Source: JAAZMI01 sp964603615 (GTDB taxonomy: Bacteria; Bacillota; Dethiobacteria; DTU022; UBA8154). Taken from it: 64,000 nucleotides of DNA. The notes under the pieces are model-generated. The model searched no databases. It had not been told where the DNA came from and was given only the letters and a program-made list of their open reading frames with translations. The position numbers were made by a program, and so were the translations under genes. Shown here piece after piece: positions 51,309 through 59,898 of the stretch (position 1 is its first letter; each line of letters begins with the position of its first letter). The stretch is taken from assembly GCA_964603615.1 (NCBI GenBank), contig CAZRVU010000001.1, forward strand, positions 142,621 through 206,620. Reading direction: 5' to 3'.

Positions 51309-51338
51309 TTTGATATTAATGCAAATATTAATATCAAA
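51309..51338. other. hairpin in the 455-base gap upstream of the D-2-hydroxyacid dehydrogenase gene
   Basis: TTTGATATTAAT and its exact complement flank GCAAAT, giving a 12-bp stem. The gap 51058-51512 is otherwise AT-rich and shows no ORF. The stem lies about 175 bases past the amidohydrolase stop on the minus strand; it could be a terminator for the amidohydrolase transcript or an operator for the dehydrogenase gene. Confidence 0.4.
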
Positions 51339-51512
51339 GATTTCATCCCATTAAAAAATATTATGCCGCCTATTTTAGGCAGCACCAACAAAAGGATGAA
51401 AAAATCTTTTGTTATAAAGGCAGAACCCTGCTTGGCCCGCTGTTTAGTAGGTTTTATGTCATCTTATGTTATTTTAGGCATATGTTTCCGGTCTAGATTA
51501 CAACTACGGCAT

Positions 51513-52364
51513 TTACGTTTTCTGTGAAGATGCAAAGGGGATCTTTAAAAGACGTGCCGCATTGCCACCTAAAATCTGGTCAATGGTTTCAGGAGATAAA
51601 GGCAGTTGCCGGATAGTATCAATATTACCCTTAAGATCAGTAAGACCCGGCCAATCAGATCCAAAAATAACCTTATCTTTAATCTTTTCAATCTCAGGAA
51701 AGTATTTCATTATATTTTGTGGTGGTAGCCCGGCTATCTCTAAATAGACATTGGGGTGAAGGCGTGTTATAAAAAAGGCGTGATCATACCAAAAACCCCT
51801 GCCCCCGTGGACGAGGACTATGTTCAACTGGGGAAAATCTACAGCAACATCATCAAGATAAAGTGGATCTCCATATTTTAATCTGGTTCCCCTAAAAACG
51901 GATGTTCCGGTATGAAACATAACTGGTATTCCCAATTCTTGTGCACGCGCATAAAGAGGATAAAGCAGGGGTTCGTTTGGGTAATAATATTGATATGTAG
52001 GCAACAGTTTCAACCCGCGAAATCCTGCATCCACATAGTTCTGTAATTCTTGATCCAGGTTGATAGCCAGGTAGGGATTAAGGCAAACAAACGGTATCAG
52101 GGAATCATGCCCTTCACAAAATTGGAGGACATAGTCATTGGTACACATTCCGGTAACAGCCGGGCACAATTCCGCTAGTATCACTCCATAATCAACAGTA
52201 TTTGCTTTCAAAAAATCAACAAAGTTTTGCGGATCGCTATATTCTGTATAAAATTTCTGCCAATCTTTTTCAGCATGGATACTTTTAACCCAGTTCAAAG
52301 AACTTTGGCCATGCCATTCATAATGTACAGGGTGGATATGAAAGTCGATTGTTGGAACACCCAT
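51513..52364 (-). CDS. amidohydrolase-2 family (ACMSD / aryl-decarboxylase-like) protein
   Basis: TIM-barrel metal-dependent hydrolase or non-oxidative decarboxylase, 283 residues. Metal ligands visible: D-F-H-I-H at 7-11 (His9, His11), a mid-barrel His in M-F-H-T-G, a further His in L-V-H-G-G-R-G, and the final Asp in F-G-S-D-W-P-G. The family includes gamma-resorcylate and other aromatic decarboxylases. In this cluster it could decarboxylate a polysubstituted aryl acid or hydrolyse a ring-opening product. Separate transcript: a terminator lies upstream after the DUF35 gene. Confidence 0.82.
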   Translation of the reverse strand: MGVPTIDFHIHPVHYEWHGQSSLNWVKSIHAEKDWQKFYTEYSDPQNFVDFLKANTVDYGVILAELCPAVTGMCTNDYVLQFCEGHDSLIPFVCLNPYLAINLDQELQNYVDAGFRGLKLLPTYQYYYPNEPLLYPLYARAQELGIPVMFHTGTSVFRGTRLKYGDPLYLDDVAVDFPQLNIVLVHGGRGFWYDHAFFITRLHPNVYLEIAGLPPQNIMKYFPEIEKIKDKVIFGSDWPGLTDLKGNIDTIRQLPLSPETIDQILGGNAARLLKIPFASSQKT

Positions 52365-52531
52365 TTATTTGCCTCCTTATCTTATTTATAACGTTTAAAA
52401 AAGGCCGGCGTTATCCAATTGTTCAGCTTATCTGACCTGTAACATTTATTATGGCGACGCAGAACACCTTGGAGAACACCGGCTGCTTGTTTAAAATATA
52501 TGTGCTACAATCTGACCTTTAAAAAATACCC

Positions 52532-52558
52532 AAAAAAGGACTTTGCCAGTCCTTTTTT
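52532..52558 (-). terminator. Rho-independent terminator after the second DUF35 gene
   Basis: AAAAAAGGACT and AGTCCTTTTTT pair over 11 bp around a 5-base loop and meet the DUF35 stop codon at 52558-52560. On the minus strand the stem runs out into TTTTTT, a classic intrinsic terminator that ends the SDR-thiolase-DUF35 run before the amidohydrolase gene. Confidence 0.8.
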
Positions 52559-52971
52559 TAGGCCGGTAAAAATTGATAACTAACTTGTCCACTAGGAAAA
52601 GCAACGGTTTCTGCCTTTACAGACGATCCTACAGCCAGTTTTTCCACGGAAACATCCTTACTAAAACGGCCGAATACCCCCACACCATCAAAGTCTACCA
52701 GGCCTAAAATATAAGGGACATCATTTTCAAATCCAGTGGGGCCATAGTTTACCTCGGTAAAACTGACCAGTTTGCCTGTACCTTCGATTTTAACCCATTC
52801 CATGTCCTCGCAAAGGCATTTGATACAACTGGCACTTGGTGGGAAATAAATTTCCCCGCACTGGCGGCATTTTGTCCCGCGTAGCTCGCCTTTTTCTAGA
52901 TAATCGACAAAAATGCCGCCAACCTTGGATTGTGCTGTAAAACTGATCTGTCCAAATTTTTCAAAACCCAT
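52558..52971 (-). CDS. Zn-ribbon OB-fold protein (DUF35), second thiolase partner
   Basis: A 137-residue DUF35 protein. The zinc ribbon C-R-Q-C and C-I-K-C lies at about residues 36-53, followed by an OB fold; this is the usual length. It directly follows the second thiolase gene (6 bases). Same arrangement as 22170-23825. Confidence 0.88.
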   Translation of the reverse strand: MGFEKFGQISFTAQSKVGGIFVDYLEKGELRGTKCRQCGEIYFPPSASCIKCLCEDMEWVKIEGTGKLVSFTEVNYGPTGFENDVPYILGLVDFDGVGVFGRFSKDVSVEKLAVGSSVKAETVAFPSGQVSYQFLPA

Positions 52972-52977
52972 CTTTCC

Positions 52978-54132
52978 CTACCTCCCCAAAATAATAACGT
53001 TGCCATAGATACCCACTCCACCGATATTATGCACCAGGCCGATCTCTGCACCGGGAACTTGTATATCGCCGGCTTCACCGCGTAATTGCAGGACGATGGT
53101 CCGGACCTGTGAACCGCCTGTTGCACCAATCGGATGGCCTTTGGAAAGCAAACCGCCATCTACGTTGACGGGGATCTTGCCACCGAGATATGTTTCTTTA
53201 TTGCGGATCAACTCTTTACCCTTACCGGGTTCAGCAAAACCGAGGTTCTCGTAGGCCATCATTTCGGCAATGGTGAAGCAGTCGTGAACTTCTGCCACAT
53301 CAATGTCCTGGGGCTTTAAACCTGCCATGTCATAAGCCTTTTGGGCAGCAACTTTAGCGCAATCTAATCCGTAAAGGGTGCTTCGCCCGGTCATCGTTAA
53401 GGATGCAGTAGCTGAACCTATGCCCAGTACGTAAACCGGTTTGGAGGAAATTTCTTTTGCTTTGTCTGCGCTAGCCAGGATCATACAGGAAGAACCGTCG
53501 GCGTTAGCACAACAATCAAAAACTTTTAACGGGCTGGCTACCACGGCAGATTCCAGGCATTGTTCAAGTGTCAGCTCTTTACGGTAAACTGCCTTTTCAT
53601 TGAGCTTACCGTAACTGGTTGCTTTGACGCGGATTAAGGCCAAGTCCTCTTCCGTGGTGCCATAGCGGGCAAAATGACCCCGGGCGTGCATAGCATAGTA
53701 GGCCGGCATCATTGTACCAAAGGGGGATTCCCACATAATATCAGCCCCGCGGCCCATCCGTTCCTGGGAATCAGCGGATGTGATCTCCGACATTTTTTGA
53801 AAGCCTAAAACAACTACAAGATCGTGCAGGCCTGCTTTAATCATGGAGTAAGCTAGCCAGAGGCCTGTAGTGCTGGATGAACAAACTGTTTCAACGTTAA
53901 AGGTAGGCTGTGGATTTAAGCCCAAATATTCAGCCATCAAACCTGATGGGCTGCGTTGTTTATCATATTCTGGGGCAGAGCCGATGATGGAAGCATCAAT
54001 ATCCTTGTTGGTAATCCCTGCATCCTTCATGGCTTCACTATAAGCTTCAAAAGCTAGCTCCCTGATGGAGCCCTCGTAGCCCCTGACAAAAGCGCTTTGC
54101 CCCACTCCAATAATGGCTACATCCTTAGACAC
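52978..54132 (-). CDS. SCP2-type thiolase (second copy)
   Basis: Thiolase of about 384 residues. Nucleophile Cys in T-V-C-S-S-S-T-T-G, catalytic His in E-V-H-D-C-F-T-I-A-E, C-terminal G-H-P-I-G-A-T-G motif. The frame continues 41 codons upstream over the SDR stop, but the GTG at 54132 has an AAGGAGGG site and begins at the conserved S-K-D-V-A-I-I-G-V-G-Q. Clearly diverged from the thiolase at 22653-23825, so it is likely used for a different 3-oxoacyl-CoA. Forms a unit with the SDR and DUF35 genes. Confidence 0.9.
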   Translation of the reverse strand: MSKDVAIIGVGQSAFVRGYEGSIRELAFEAYSEAMKDAGITNKDIDASIIGSAPEYDKQRSPSGLMAEYLGLNPQPTFNVETVCSSSTTGLWLAYSMIKAGLHDLVVVLGFQKMSEITSADSQERMGRGADIMWESPFGTMMPAYYAMHARGHFARYGTTEEDLALIRVKATSYGKLNEKAVYRKELTLEQCLESAVVASPLKVFDCCANADGSSCMILASADKAKEISSKPVYVLGIGSATASLTMTGRSTLYGLDCAKVAAQKAYDMAGLKPQDIDVAEVHDCFTIAEMMAYENLGFAEPGKGKELIRNKETYLGGKIPVNVDGGLLSKGHPIGATGGSQVRTIVLQLRGEAGDIQVPGAEIGLVHNIGGVGIYGNVIILGR

Positions 54133-54193
54133 ATTAACTCCCTCCTTTTTAATCCCTTGCATTCTGAACATTGGCCAAAAAAAAGCGGTGGCT

Positions 54194-54940
54194 TTAGGGC
54201 ATGACCATACCACCGTCGATACAAAGTATTTGGCCTGTAATATAACTGGAATCATCTGTAGCCAGGAAAACCACCGCCGGGCCTATCTCTTCGGGTTTGG
54301 CAAAACGGCCCAGGGGAATACGCTCTAAATATTTTTCCTTAAAACGGGGATCATGAGCAATGGTTTGCGTCATGTCTGTTTCGGCCATGGGTGCAATGGT
54401 GTTTACCCGGATCCCGTAACGGGCCAGCTCTTTTGCTGCTGATTTGGTCAGGGCATAGACCCCTCCTTTGGCAGCAGTGTAGTTTACCTGGCCGATTGTA
54501 CCCAGCAAACCTGCCGAGGAGGTAACGTTAATGATTGAACCGGAACGTTGCTCGATCATCGGCCCGGCAACGGCCTGTATACAGTAGAAAGTGCCTGTAA
54601 GATTGATTCTAATAACGTCTTCCCATTGCTCTTCATTCAGTTTCCAGAGCATACCAGGCTTGCTGATTCCCGCATTGTTAAACAGAACATCTACCCGGCC
54701 AAATTTATCCATGACCTCCTCTACCAAAGTGTAGACCTGCTTCCGGTCCCCCACATCTACTTGTTTGACAAAAACGCGGCGACCCAATTTTTCAGCGGAA
54801 CGCACCAGATCGCTATCTGCTTGAATACTGCGGCTTACAAGAACCAGATCTGCACCTTCTTCTCCCAAAGCTAAGGCCACTGATTCACCGATCCCTTTGC
54901 GTGCTCCGGTTACGATGGCAACCTTACCTTCTAAACGCAT
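54194..54940 (-). CDS. short-chain dehydrogenase/reductase (FabG-like)
   Basis: Classical SDR of 248 residues. The cofactor motif T-G-A-R-K-G-I-G opens it, N-N-A-G-I, the catalytic Ser in N-V-T-S-S-A-G, Tyr and Lys in Y-T-A-A-K, and the closing G-G-M-V-M-P are all present. In this context a 2- or 3-hydroxyacyl-CoA dehydrogenase role (as for BadH in cyclohexanecarboxylate degradation) is plausible, paired with the thiolase downstream. AGAGGTG site. Confidence 0.9.
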   Translation of the reverse strand: MRLEGKVAIVTGARKGIGESVALALGEEGADLVLVSRSIQADSDLVRSAEKLGRRVFVKQVDVGDRKQVYTLVEEVMDKFGRVDVLFNNAGISKPGMLWKLNEEQWEDVIRINLTGTFYCIQAVAGPMIEQRSGSIINVTSSAGLLGTIGQVNYTAAKGGVYALTKSAAKELARYGIRVNTIAPMAETDMTQTIAHDPRFKEKYLERIPLGRFAKPEEIGPAVVFLATDDSSYITGQILCIDGGMVMP

Positions 54941-55061
54941 TTTTTCACCTCTTTTCTATTTAATATGGAAACAATATGGTTTCATACCAGATTATATTAT
55001 ACATCAGATGGGGGTAGATGTCTTTCCCTTTTACTGTGACGATTAAGCAGTATTTACAGGC

Positions 55062-55901
55062 TTAAGTCACAAAAGTAGCTGCACGGGGACGATAAGCCAC
55101 TGTTACCCTATGGTAAGAATTACTGGTAGCCAACTTTTCACTAAACCAATCATAACATATAATGTCTTCAAACCCCATTTCTGTCAGCCACAGATCCAAT
55201 TCTTTTTTAAAAATCGGGCGAACAGGTATTTTGATCTCTTCTTGCTGGGTACGAATACCAGCCCGGATACCGGCCGGAATAATCTTTAAAATCAATTTTG
55301 CATGCTCCCCATTTCCCCCGCGCTTTAAAAACAATTTGGATTTCAGCCCCAAGCAATGTTTTTCGAGAATAGGTATGAGATAATCTTTTCCTTGCAGCAG
55401 GCAATCATAATTTAAAGTATGGATAATCAATACCCCGCCTGGTTTAAGCTTAAGATATATTTGTGCTAGGGTTCCCCATATATCTTCCTCTGTTAATAGG
55501 CATGATAGTGAATTCTGCAGACAAACGATCAAGTCGCATCGTTCCCGATACAGGTTGGAAATATCCCGCATATCCCCTAAACATATTTCCAACTGCACGC
55601 CAGCACGAACTCTTTTTGAGTTTATTTCTTTAACTGCTAGCGGTTCAGGGGCAAAAACAGTTACCTCTAGGCCCCACTTGGCCAACAGAACGGCTAATTC
55701 ACCACTCCCACAAAAAACATCGAGTACTCTTTTTATATCATGTTTTGCTAATATGTTTTTAAAAAAAAAGGCCTGTTTTTCATCCAGTTCGAAAACAAAA
55801 TTACCAAAATTACTACACCACTTATAATTTACAACAGAATAATCATTACCACTATTTAAAAAGAACATCTGGTTCGCCGCCCCCGCCTTTTGTTTTACCA
55901 T
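55062..55901 (-). CDS. class I SAM-dependent methyltransferase-like protein
   Basis: About 280 residues with a Rossmann methyltransferase core: V-L-D-V-F-C-G-S-G-E-L-A (motif I), an acidic residue after motif II, L-G-D-M-R-D and L-K-P-G-G-V-L-I-I-H. The N-terminal about 50 and C-terminal about 80 residues are not recognised. The ATG at 55901 overlaps the ferredoxin stop by 7 bases, giving translational coupling; an upstream in-frame ATG would overlap by 46. No methyl acceptor is evident; it is unusual inside an aromatic reductase operon. Confidence 0.75.
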   Translation of the reverse strand: MVKQKAGAANQMFFLNSGNDYSVVNYKWCSNFGNFVFELDEKQAFFFKNILAKHDIKRVLDVFCGSGELAVLLAKWGLEVTVFAPEPLAVKEINSKRVRAGVQLEICLGDMRDISNLYRERCDLIVCLQNSLSCLLTEEDIWGTLAQIYLKLKPGGVLIIHTLNYDCLLQGKDYLIPILEKHCLGLKSKLFLKRGGNGEHAKLILKIIPAGIRAGIRTQQEEIKIPVRPIFKKELDLWLTEMGFEDIICYDWFSEKLATSNSYHRVTVAYRPRAATFVT

Positions 55902-56176
55902 GAATGGATAATTGCTCCTGAAGGGCATGCATTCTGGCAACTCAGGTTGCGTTTTCCATTAACAGGTTTGCAGGGGCCACAGGAGTATTTTATTTTTTTG
56001 CGGTGCTCCTCTTTAACACCAACAACCTCGTCATCATAATCGTCGGTAAATATTTCTAGTACCTTTTCCGGGCAAACCTCAACACAAGGCTTTGTTTCAC
56101 ATTGTGCACACCTTGCGGTATCAATACTGATATAATATTCACCAGAGCCATCTTCGTAGCCATAATTGGCGATCAT
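55895..56176 (-). CDS. ferredoxin (2 Fe-S motifs), probable reductase electron donor
   Basis: About 93 residues. Cys patterns: C-A-Q-C with P-C-V-E-V-C-P (first cluster), and C-G-P-C with a later C-Q-N-A-C-P (second cluster). The second loop is longer than usual (about 8 residues of insert), and a 28-residue spacer separates the motifs. It lies directly after the two ATPase subunits, the place of the BzdM ferredoxin in bzd operons. ATG at 56176 with GGGGGTGA; a GTG three codons earlier overlaps that site. Confidence 0.82.
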   Translation of the reverse strand: MIANYGYEDGSGEYYISIDTARCAQCETKPCVEVCPEKVLEIFTDDYDDEVVGVKEEHRKKIKYSCGPCKPVNGKRNLSCQNACPSGAIIHSW

Positions 56177-56212
56177 ATTTTTCACCCCCGGGCCCCATCG
56201 CTCCTATATTAT

Positions 56213-57088
56213 TTAATTGTTTTTTTCGATTAAAGCTTTGGCAAAAAGCGCCGCCCCGACAGCTCCGGCAATTTGAGTGTCATAGCGGGGCTTTAGGGCG
56301 ATGGTTCCCAGTTCCTTTTCAATGCGGCTTACAATGCCGATGTTTTTAGCAATACCACCGGTGATCGCCAGGTCTTTTTCTACACCGATTCTCTTTAAAA
56401 GGGAAAGGATACGAATGGCCATAGAGGAACAATACGCGGCTAAAACACGTTCGACAGGCCAGCCTGAACGCAAAAGTCCAAGACCTTCGGACTTGGCAAA
56501 AACAACGCAGGTGCTGCTCACCGGCTCGGGCTCTTCTTCAACGTCCAAGGATCTGATACCTGCTTCACCGATAGGCACACCTAACATGTCGGCGAAGACC
56601 TCCATGCCCCGCCCTGTTCCGGCTGCACACTTATCATTCATGAGGAAGGAAGTAACTTTGCCTTTGCTATCACAGCGGATTACCTTACTATCTTGACCTC
56701 CAATATCCAATATAGTTCTTACAGTAGGTCCATACATATAATTGCCGCCACGGGCATGGCAGGCAATTTCTGTCAGGGCCCTGTTGGCAAAGGGGACATT
56801 GATCCGGCCATAGCCTGTGCCAACGGTGTAATGAAGATCGTCCAGGGTCAAACCGGTTCCTTCCATGGCCCAATTTATAGCGCTAAGGGCACTATCCGGA
56901 CTATTTGAACCCGTCCGCATATTTGAATAAGCATAAAGTATGCCATCGCACATCACAACGGCCTGTGAACTTACTGAACCGACATCTACCCCTGCTGTGA
57001 TAATCTGGGCTTTTTCCCATTCTATCTTTGGATCATGCCAATTAGATTCTTCCCATCTCCAGTACTCCTTTTTTTTTTCTGTGAACAT
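56213..57088 (-). CDS. class I benzoyl-CoA reductase-like ATPase subunit (BzdQ/BcrA-like)
   Basis: BadF/BadG/HgdC-family ATPase that drives low-potential electrons into the reductase core. The 291 residues start with a charged N-terminal extension (Y-W-R-W-E-E-S) before the G-V-D-V-G-S-V-S-S-Q phosphate loop. Cluster-binding cysteines are in N-D-K-C-A-A-G-T-G-R-G and S-S-T-C-V-V-F-A-K-S-E; I-L-D-I-G-G-Q-D-S-K and T-G-G-I-A-K-N are the other ATP motifs. The size matches bzd-type subunits rather than the larger BcrA. A second, different ATPase subunit lies just upstream. Confidence 0.85.
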   Translation of the reverse strand: MFTEKKKEYWRWEESNWHDPKIEWEKAQIITAGVDVGSVSSQAVVMCDGILYAYSNMRTGSNSPDSALSAINWAMEGTGLTLDDLHYTVGTGYGRINVPFANRALTEIACHARGGNYMYGPTVRTILDIGGQDSKVIRCDSKGKVTSFLMNDKCAAGTGRGMEVFADMLGVPIGEAGIRSLDVEEEPEPVSSTCVVFAKSEGLGLLRSGWPVERVLAAYCSSMAIRILSLLKRIGVEKDLAITGGIAKNIGIVSRIEKELGTIALKPRYDTQIAGAVGAALFAKALIEKNN

Positions 57089-57121
57089 ATGTTAATCCCC
57101 CACTTCGGTTTTTGGTTTGGG

Positions 57122-57895
57122 CTAGCTTATTTTTTCAGCGGCAACAAGGGCAGCACCCAAGGCACTTACCAAGTCGGGGTTTTCTGCGAGAAGAATTTTG
57201 CTCTCCAGATCCTTTTCCAACTCATGTACAAAACCGGGGTTTTTAGCCATGCCGCCGATCATAGTCAATTCTTTGCTTAAACCCACACGACGAACCAAAG
57301 AAGAGATGCGTGCAGCCATAGCTTTAAAAACGGAACGGGCAATATCTGCTTTTGGTACTTTGGCATGAATCATGGAGATTACCTCTGATTCGGCAAAAAC
57401 AGCGCACTGTGCATTCATCGGTATAGCCTGGGTGGCTTGCAAAGATAAAGATCCCATTTCTTCAGGTGTAACCTCCAAAGCCTGGCTCATCATTTCTACG
57501 AAAGAACCAGCCCCGGCGGCACATTTGTCACTAATAGTAAAGTTAACCACCTTGCCGGTTGCATCCATTTTCAGAGCTTTCCCTTCTTCAGCGCCAACAT
57601 CAACGACTGTACGAGCCTCCTCAAATATCTGAATGGAACCACGGGCAGCAGCACCAACTTCGGTTACAGTGCCGTCAGCAAAATCTATTTCCGCTTTGCC
57701 GGCGCCAGTAGCCATCACCCTTTGAATATCTTTTTTGTTCAAGCCTGCGACGGTAAGAGCCTGAGCAAAAGCTTCAATTGCTGTTTGACGCCGGTCAAAA
57801 CCGCTGGGAACCTGACTTGTTCCAATTATTTTCCCATCCTTAATAATGACAACTTTTGTAAATTTATTGCCGGCATCGACACCTGCTGTAATCAT
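57122..57895 (-). CDS. class I benzoyl-CoA reductase-like ATPase subunit (BzdP/BcrD-like)
   Basis: The second BadF/BadG/HgdC-family ATPase, 257 residues. G-V-D-A-G-N-K-F-T-K is the phosphate loop, with V-D-V-G-A-E-E-G, cluster cysteines in S-D-K-C-A-A-G-A-G-S and A-Q-C-A-V-F-A-E-S-E, and I-G-G-M-A-K-N-P. Having two distinct ATPase subunits (heterodimer) is typical of benzoyl-CoA reductases; 2-hydroxyacyl-CoA dehydratases use one homodimer. It is first in the run, with the conserved 49-base element about 120-165 bases upstream. Confidence 0.85.
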   Translation of the reverse strand: MITAGVDAGNKFTKVVIIKDGKIIGTSQVPSGFDRRQTAIEAFAQALTVAGLNKKDIQRVMATGAGKAEIDFADGTVTEVGAAARGSIQIFEEARTVVDVGAEEGKALKMDATGKVVNFTISDKCAAGAGSFVEMMSQALEVTPEEMGSLSLQATQAIPMNAQCAVFAESEVISMIHAKVPKADIARSVFKAMAARISSLVRRVGLSKELTMIGGMAKNPGFVHELEKDLESKILLAENPDLVSALGAALVAAEKIS

Positions 57896-58012
57896 CTCTT
57901 TGATAGTACTCCTTCCGTGAACTTTTTCCGACCACAGAAAACCCTCAACTTGTTAATCACTAGCAAAGTCAGCGCATTTTTATGTTATTAAAATAAAGGC
58001 TAAATAAAAATA

Positions 58013-58061
58013 GCTTAAAAGCATGGAAGCAAGGTTAAAAAGGAGTGAAATAAGGATTAAC
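58013..58061. promoter_or_regulatory. conserved upstream element, copy 2 (before the reductase ATPase genes)
   Basis: Matches 17219-17267 at 44 of 49 positions, with weaker similarity beyond on both sides. It lies in the 282-base gap between the divergent reductase gene (57122-57895, minus) and the sensor kinase gene (plus), upstream of the kinase promoter at 58090. Both copies precede a minus-strand gene of ring reduction or hydration in the same orientation. Confidence 0.55.
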
Positions 58062-58089
58062 ACTTTCGGGCCAGCCCAAAGATAAAATA

Positions 58090-58118
58090 TTGACCAAAAA
58101 GCATTAAAGATATATAAT
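58090..58118 (+). promoter_or_regulatory. sigma-A-type promoter of the sensor kinase gene
   Basis: TTGACC (58090-58095), a 17-base spacer, TATAAT (58113-58118). Transcription would begin near 58125, leaving a leader of about 50 bases before the kinase ATG. It is the best consensus promoter in this region. Confidence 0.7.
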
Positions 58119-58177
58119 TTTATTGAAGACAGCCCTTTATATAAATTCAGTAAAATGACAAAAGGTGACAAATTTTA

Positions 58178-59842
58178 ATGTTTTCTTCCGAAACAAACGC
58201 AAAAGCAGAATTAATCCTGGTCTGCAGGGTAGACCCTACTTTTAAGGTTCATAAAAAGCTAGAATTTTCTTTACAGCGTATTCTTCAGAACTCTATTGAC
58301 TATTTTGAGTTTTGGCGTGCGGGATTATTTTTAGTAAGAAAGGGATTGCACCCCATCTACTGGGAAGCAGCGAAGGACAATAAAACTTCAAATAATAAAA
58401 AAACAGAGCGGTGGTCACAACTCTGCGCTTATCTTTCTACAGTTAAAAACAATATTGATCAAAAATTATTGGAACCTTTTAACCCGGTTATTGCAACTAC
58501 CTTACCGGTTATTTTAAGAGCTGCTGAGCCGGTAGGTACCATGGAAATCGGCATTTTTAACACAGATCTTCAAAGCGCACAATACATGCTTGTAAAAGCA
58601 GTTTCTTTGGGCCGGCATATGGCCGATATCATTCAGGAATCCTTGTTTCAAAGGCAGAAGGACCTCCACTTAAGAAAACTGGCAGTTTGGATGGAAATGG
58701 TCAATACGATCAGTTCGACCCTCGATATCATACAGGTTCTTCATGTTGTTGCCCAGCTTACCGCCGATTTATTTGCTGCCAAAAGCTGTATCTACCTGCT
58801 GGATGAGGAAGACCAGACTTTAATACCCGCTGTTGCTGTAGGCAGCTACGATCCGGATCTGCGCAAAAAATTTAAAGCATTGCGAGGAAGCAAACCCTTT
58901 CCCGCAATTTCGCGCGTGATAAAAACGCAACAATTGGTTCTAGTTACTCCCCAAAACATTCACCGTCTGCTTACTCCTGATATTATCAAGGATTTTGATT
59001 ATAGTTGGATGGTCCTTGCCCCGATCATCGTCAAAGATAAAACTATTGGGGTGATGCAGGTTGACCGTCCTCAAGAGACAATGGGCTTTGATCTTGAAGA
59101 AAATGAAATTATTTTTGCTATCGCCCGGGCTACGGCCATTGCGATGGAAAATGCCCGCCTGATCGAAATGTTGGAACAAAAAGAAGAGCTTTTGCATCAA
59201 TTGGTAAACAAGATTATTACTGCGCAAGAAGATGAACGCAAGCGCCTGGCGGCCGATCTGCATGATGGTATCATTCAATCGCTAATTGCCATCTGGTATC
59301 GTCTGCAGCGCATCAAAGCCGAACCCCAAACCTCCCCTGATAAATGGTATGATGAAATATCTGATTTGACCGATCTATTAAGTTCACAAATTCAAGATAT
59401 CCGGCGCATCCTTTATGATCTTCGTCCTTTAATTTTGGACAACTACGGTCTTATTCCGGCAGTAGAATCTTATGTGCAAAATTTACAGGAAAAGCACAAT
59501 TTGCCTATAGAGCTTTCAACTAGCGGGAAAGACAATCGTCTGGAATCAAAAATAGAAGTAACATTATTCAGAATATTACAAGAGGCACTTACTAACGTTA
59601 TGAAACACGCCGATGCTACACAAATAAAAGTTCGGCTGGTCATTAGCAAAAAAGAGGCATTTTTGGAGGTAGAAGATAACGGTACCGGTTTAGATCCTGC
59701 ACTTTTTGCAGCCAGTCAAGCACAAAATCGTTTGGGACTGGCTAGTATTCAAGAGCGTGCTCTTTTGCTAGCTGGTTCATGTCATATAGATTCCCAACCG
59801 GGAAAAGGCACGCGTGTTTTAGTCAGAATTCCCCTGGATTAA
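58178..59842 (+). CDS. NarL-type sensor histidine kinase with GAF domain
   Basis: Soluble kinase of 554 residues. An unrecognised N-terminal region (1-165) is followed by a GAF domain (about 170-330), a linker helix, a HisKA_3 dimerisation domain with phosphoacceptor His362 in D-E-R-K-R-L-A-A-D-L-H-D-G, and an HATPase domain (about 450-554) with the N-box E-A-L-T-N-V-M-K-H-A and the G-box D-N-G-T-G-L. No membrane helix, so it senses a cytoplasmic signal, perhaps an aromatic or CoA compound through GAF. Starts behind AAAGGTGA. The response regulator follows in the same transcript. Confidence 0.9.
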   Translation: MFSSETNAKAELILVCRVDPTFKVHKKLEFSLQRILQNSIDYFEFWRAGLFLVRKGLHPIYWEAAKDNKTSNNKKTERWSQLCAYLSTVKNNIDQKLLEPFNPVIATTLPVILRAAEPVGTMEIGIFNTDLQSAQYMLVKAVSLGRHMADIIQESLFQRQKDLHLRKLAVWMEMVNTISSTLDIIQVLHVVAQLTADLFAAKSCIYLLDEEDQTLIPAVAVGSYDPDLRKKFKALRGSKPFPAISRVIKTQQLVLVTPQNIHRLLTPDIIKDFDYSWMVLAPIIVKDKTIGVMQVDRPQETMGFDLEENEIIFAIARATAIAMENARLIEMLEQKEELLHQLVNKIITAQEDERKRLAADLHDGIIQSLIAIWYRLQRIKAEPQTSPDKWYDEISDLTDLLSSQIQDIRRILYDLRPLILDNYGLIPAVESYVQNLQEKHNLPIELSTSGKDNRLESKIEVTLFRILQEALTNVMKHADATQIKVRLVISKKEAFLEVEDNGTGLDPALFAASQAQNRLGLASIQERALLLAGSCHIDSQPGKGTRVLVRIPLD

Positions 59843-59898
59843 ACATACACATACGAAGGATAACTGAAATAGAAATGACTAGTAAAAGGAGGCCCTCA

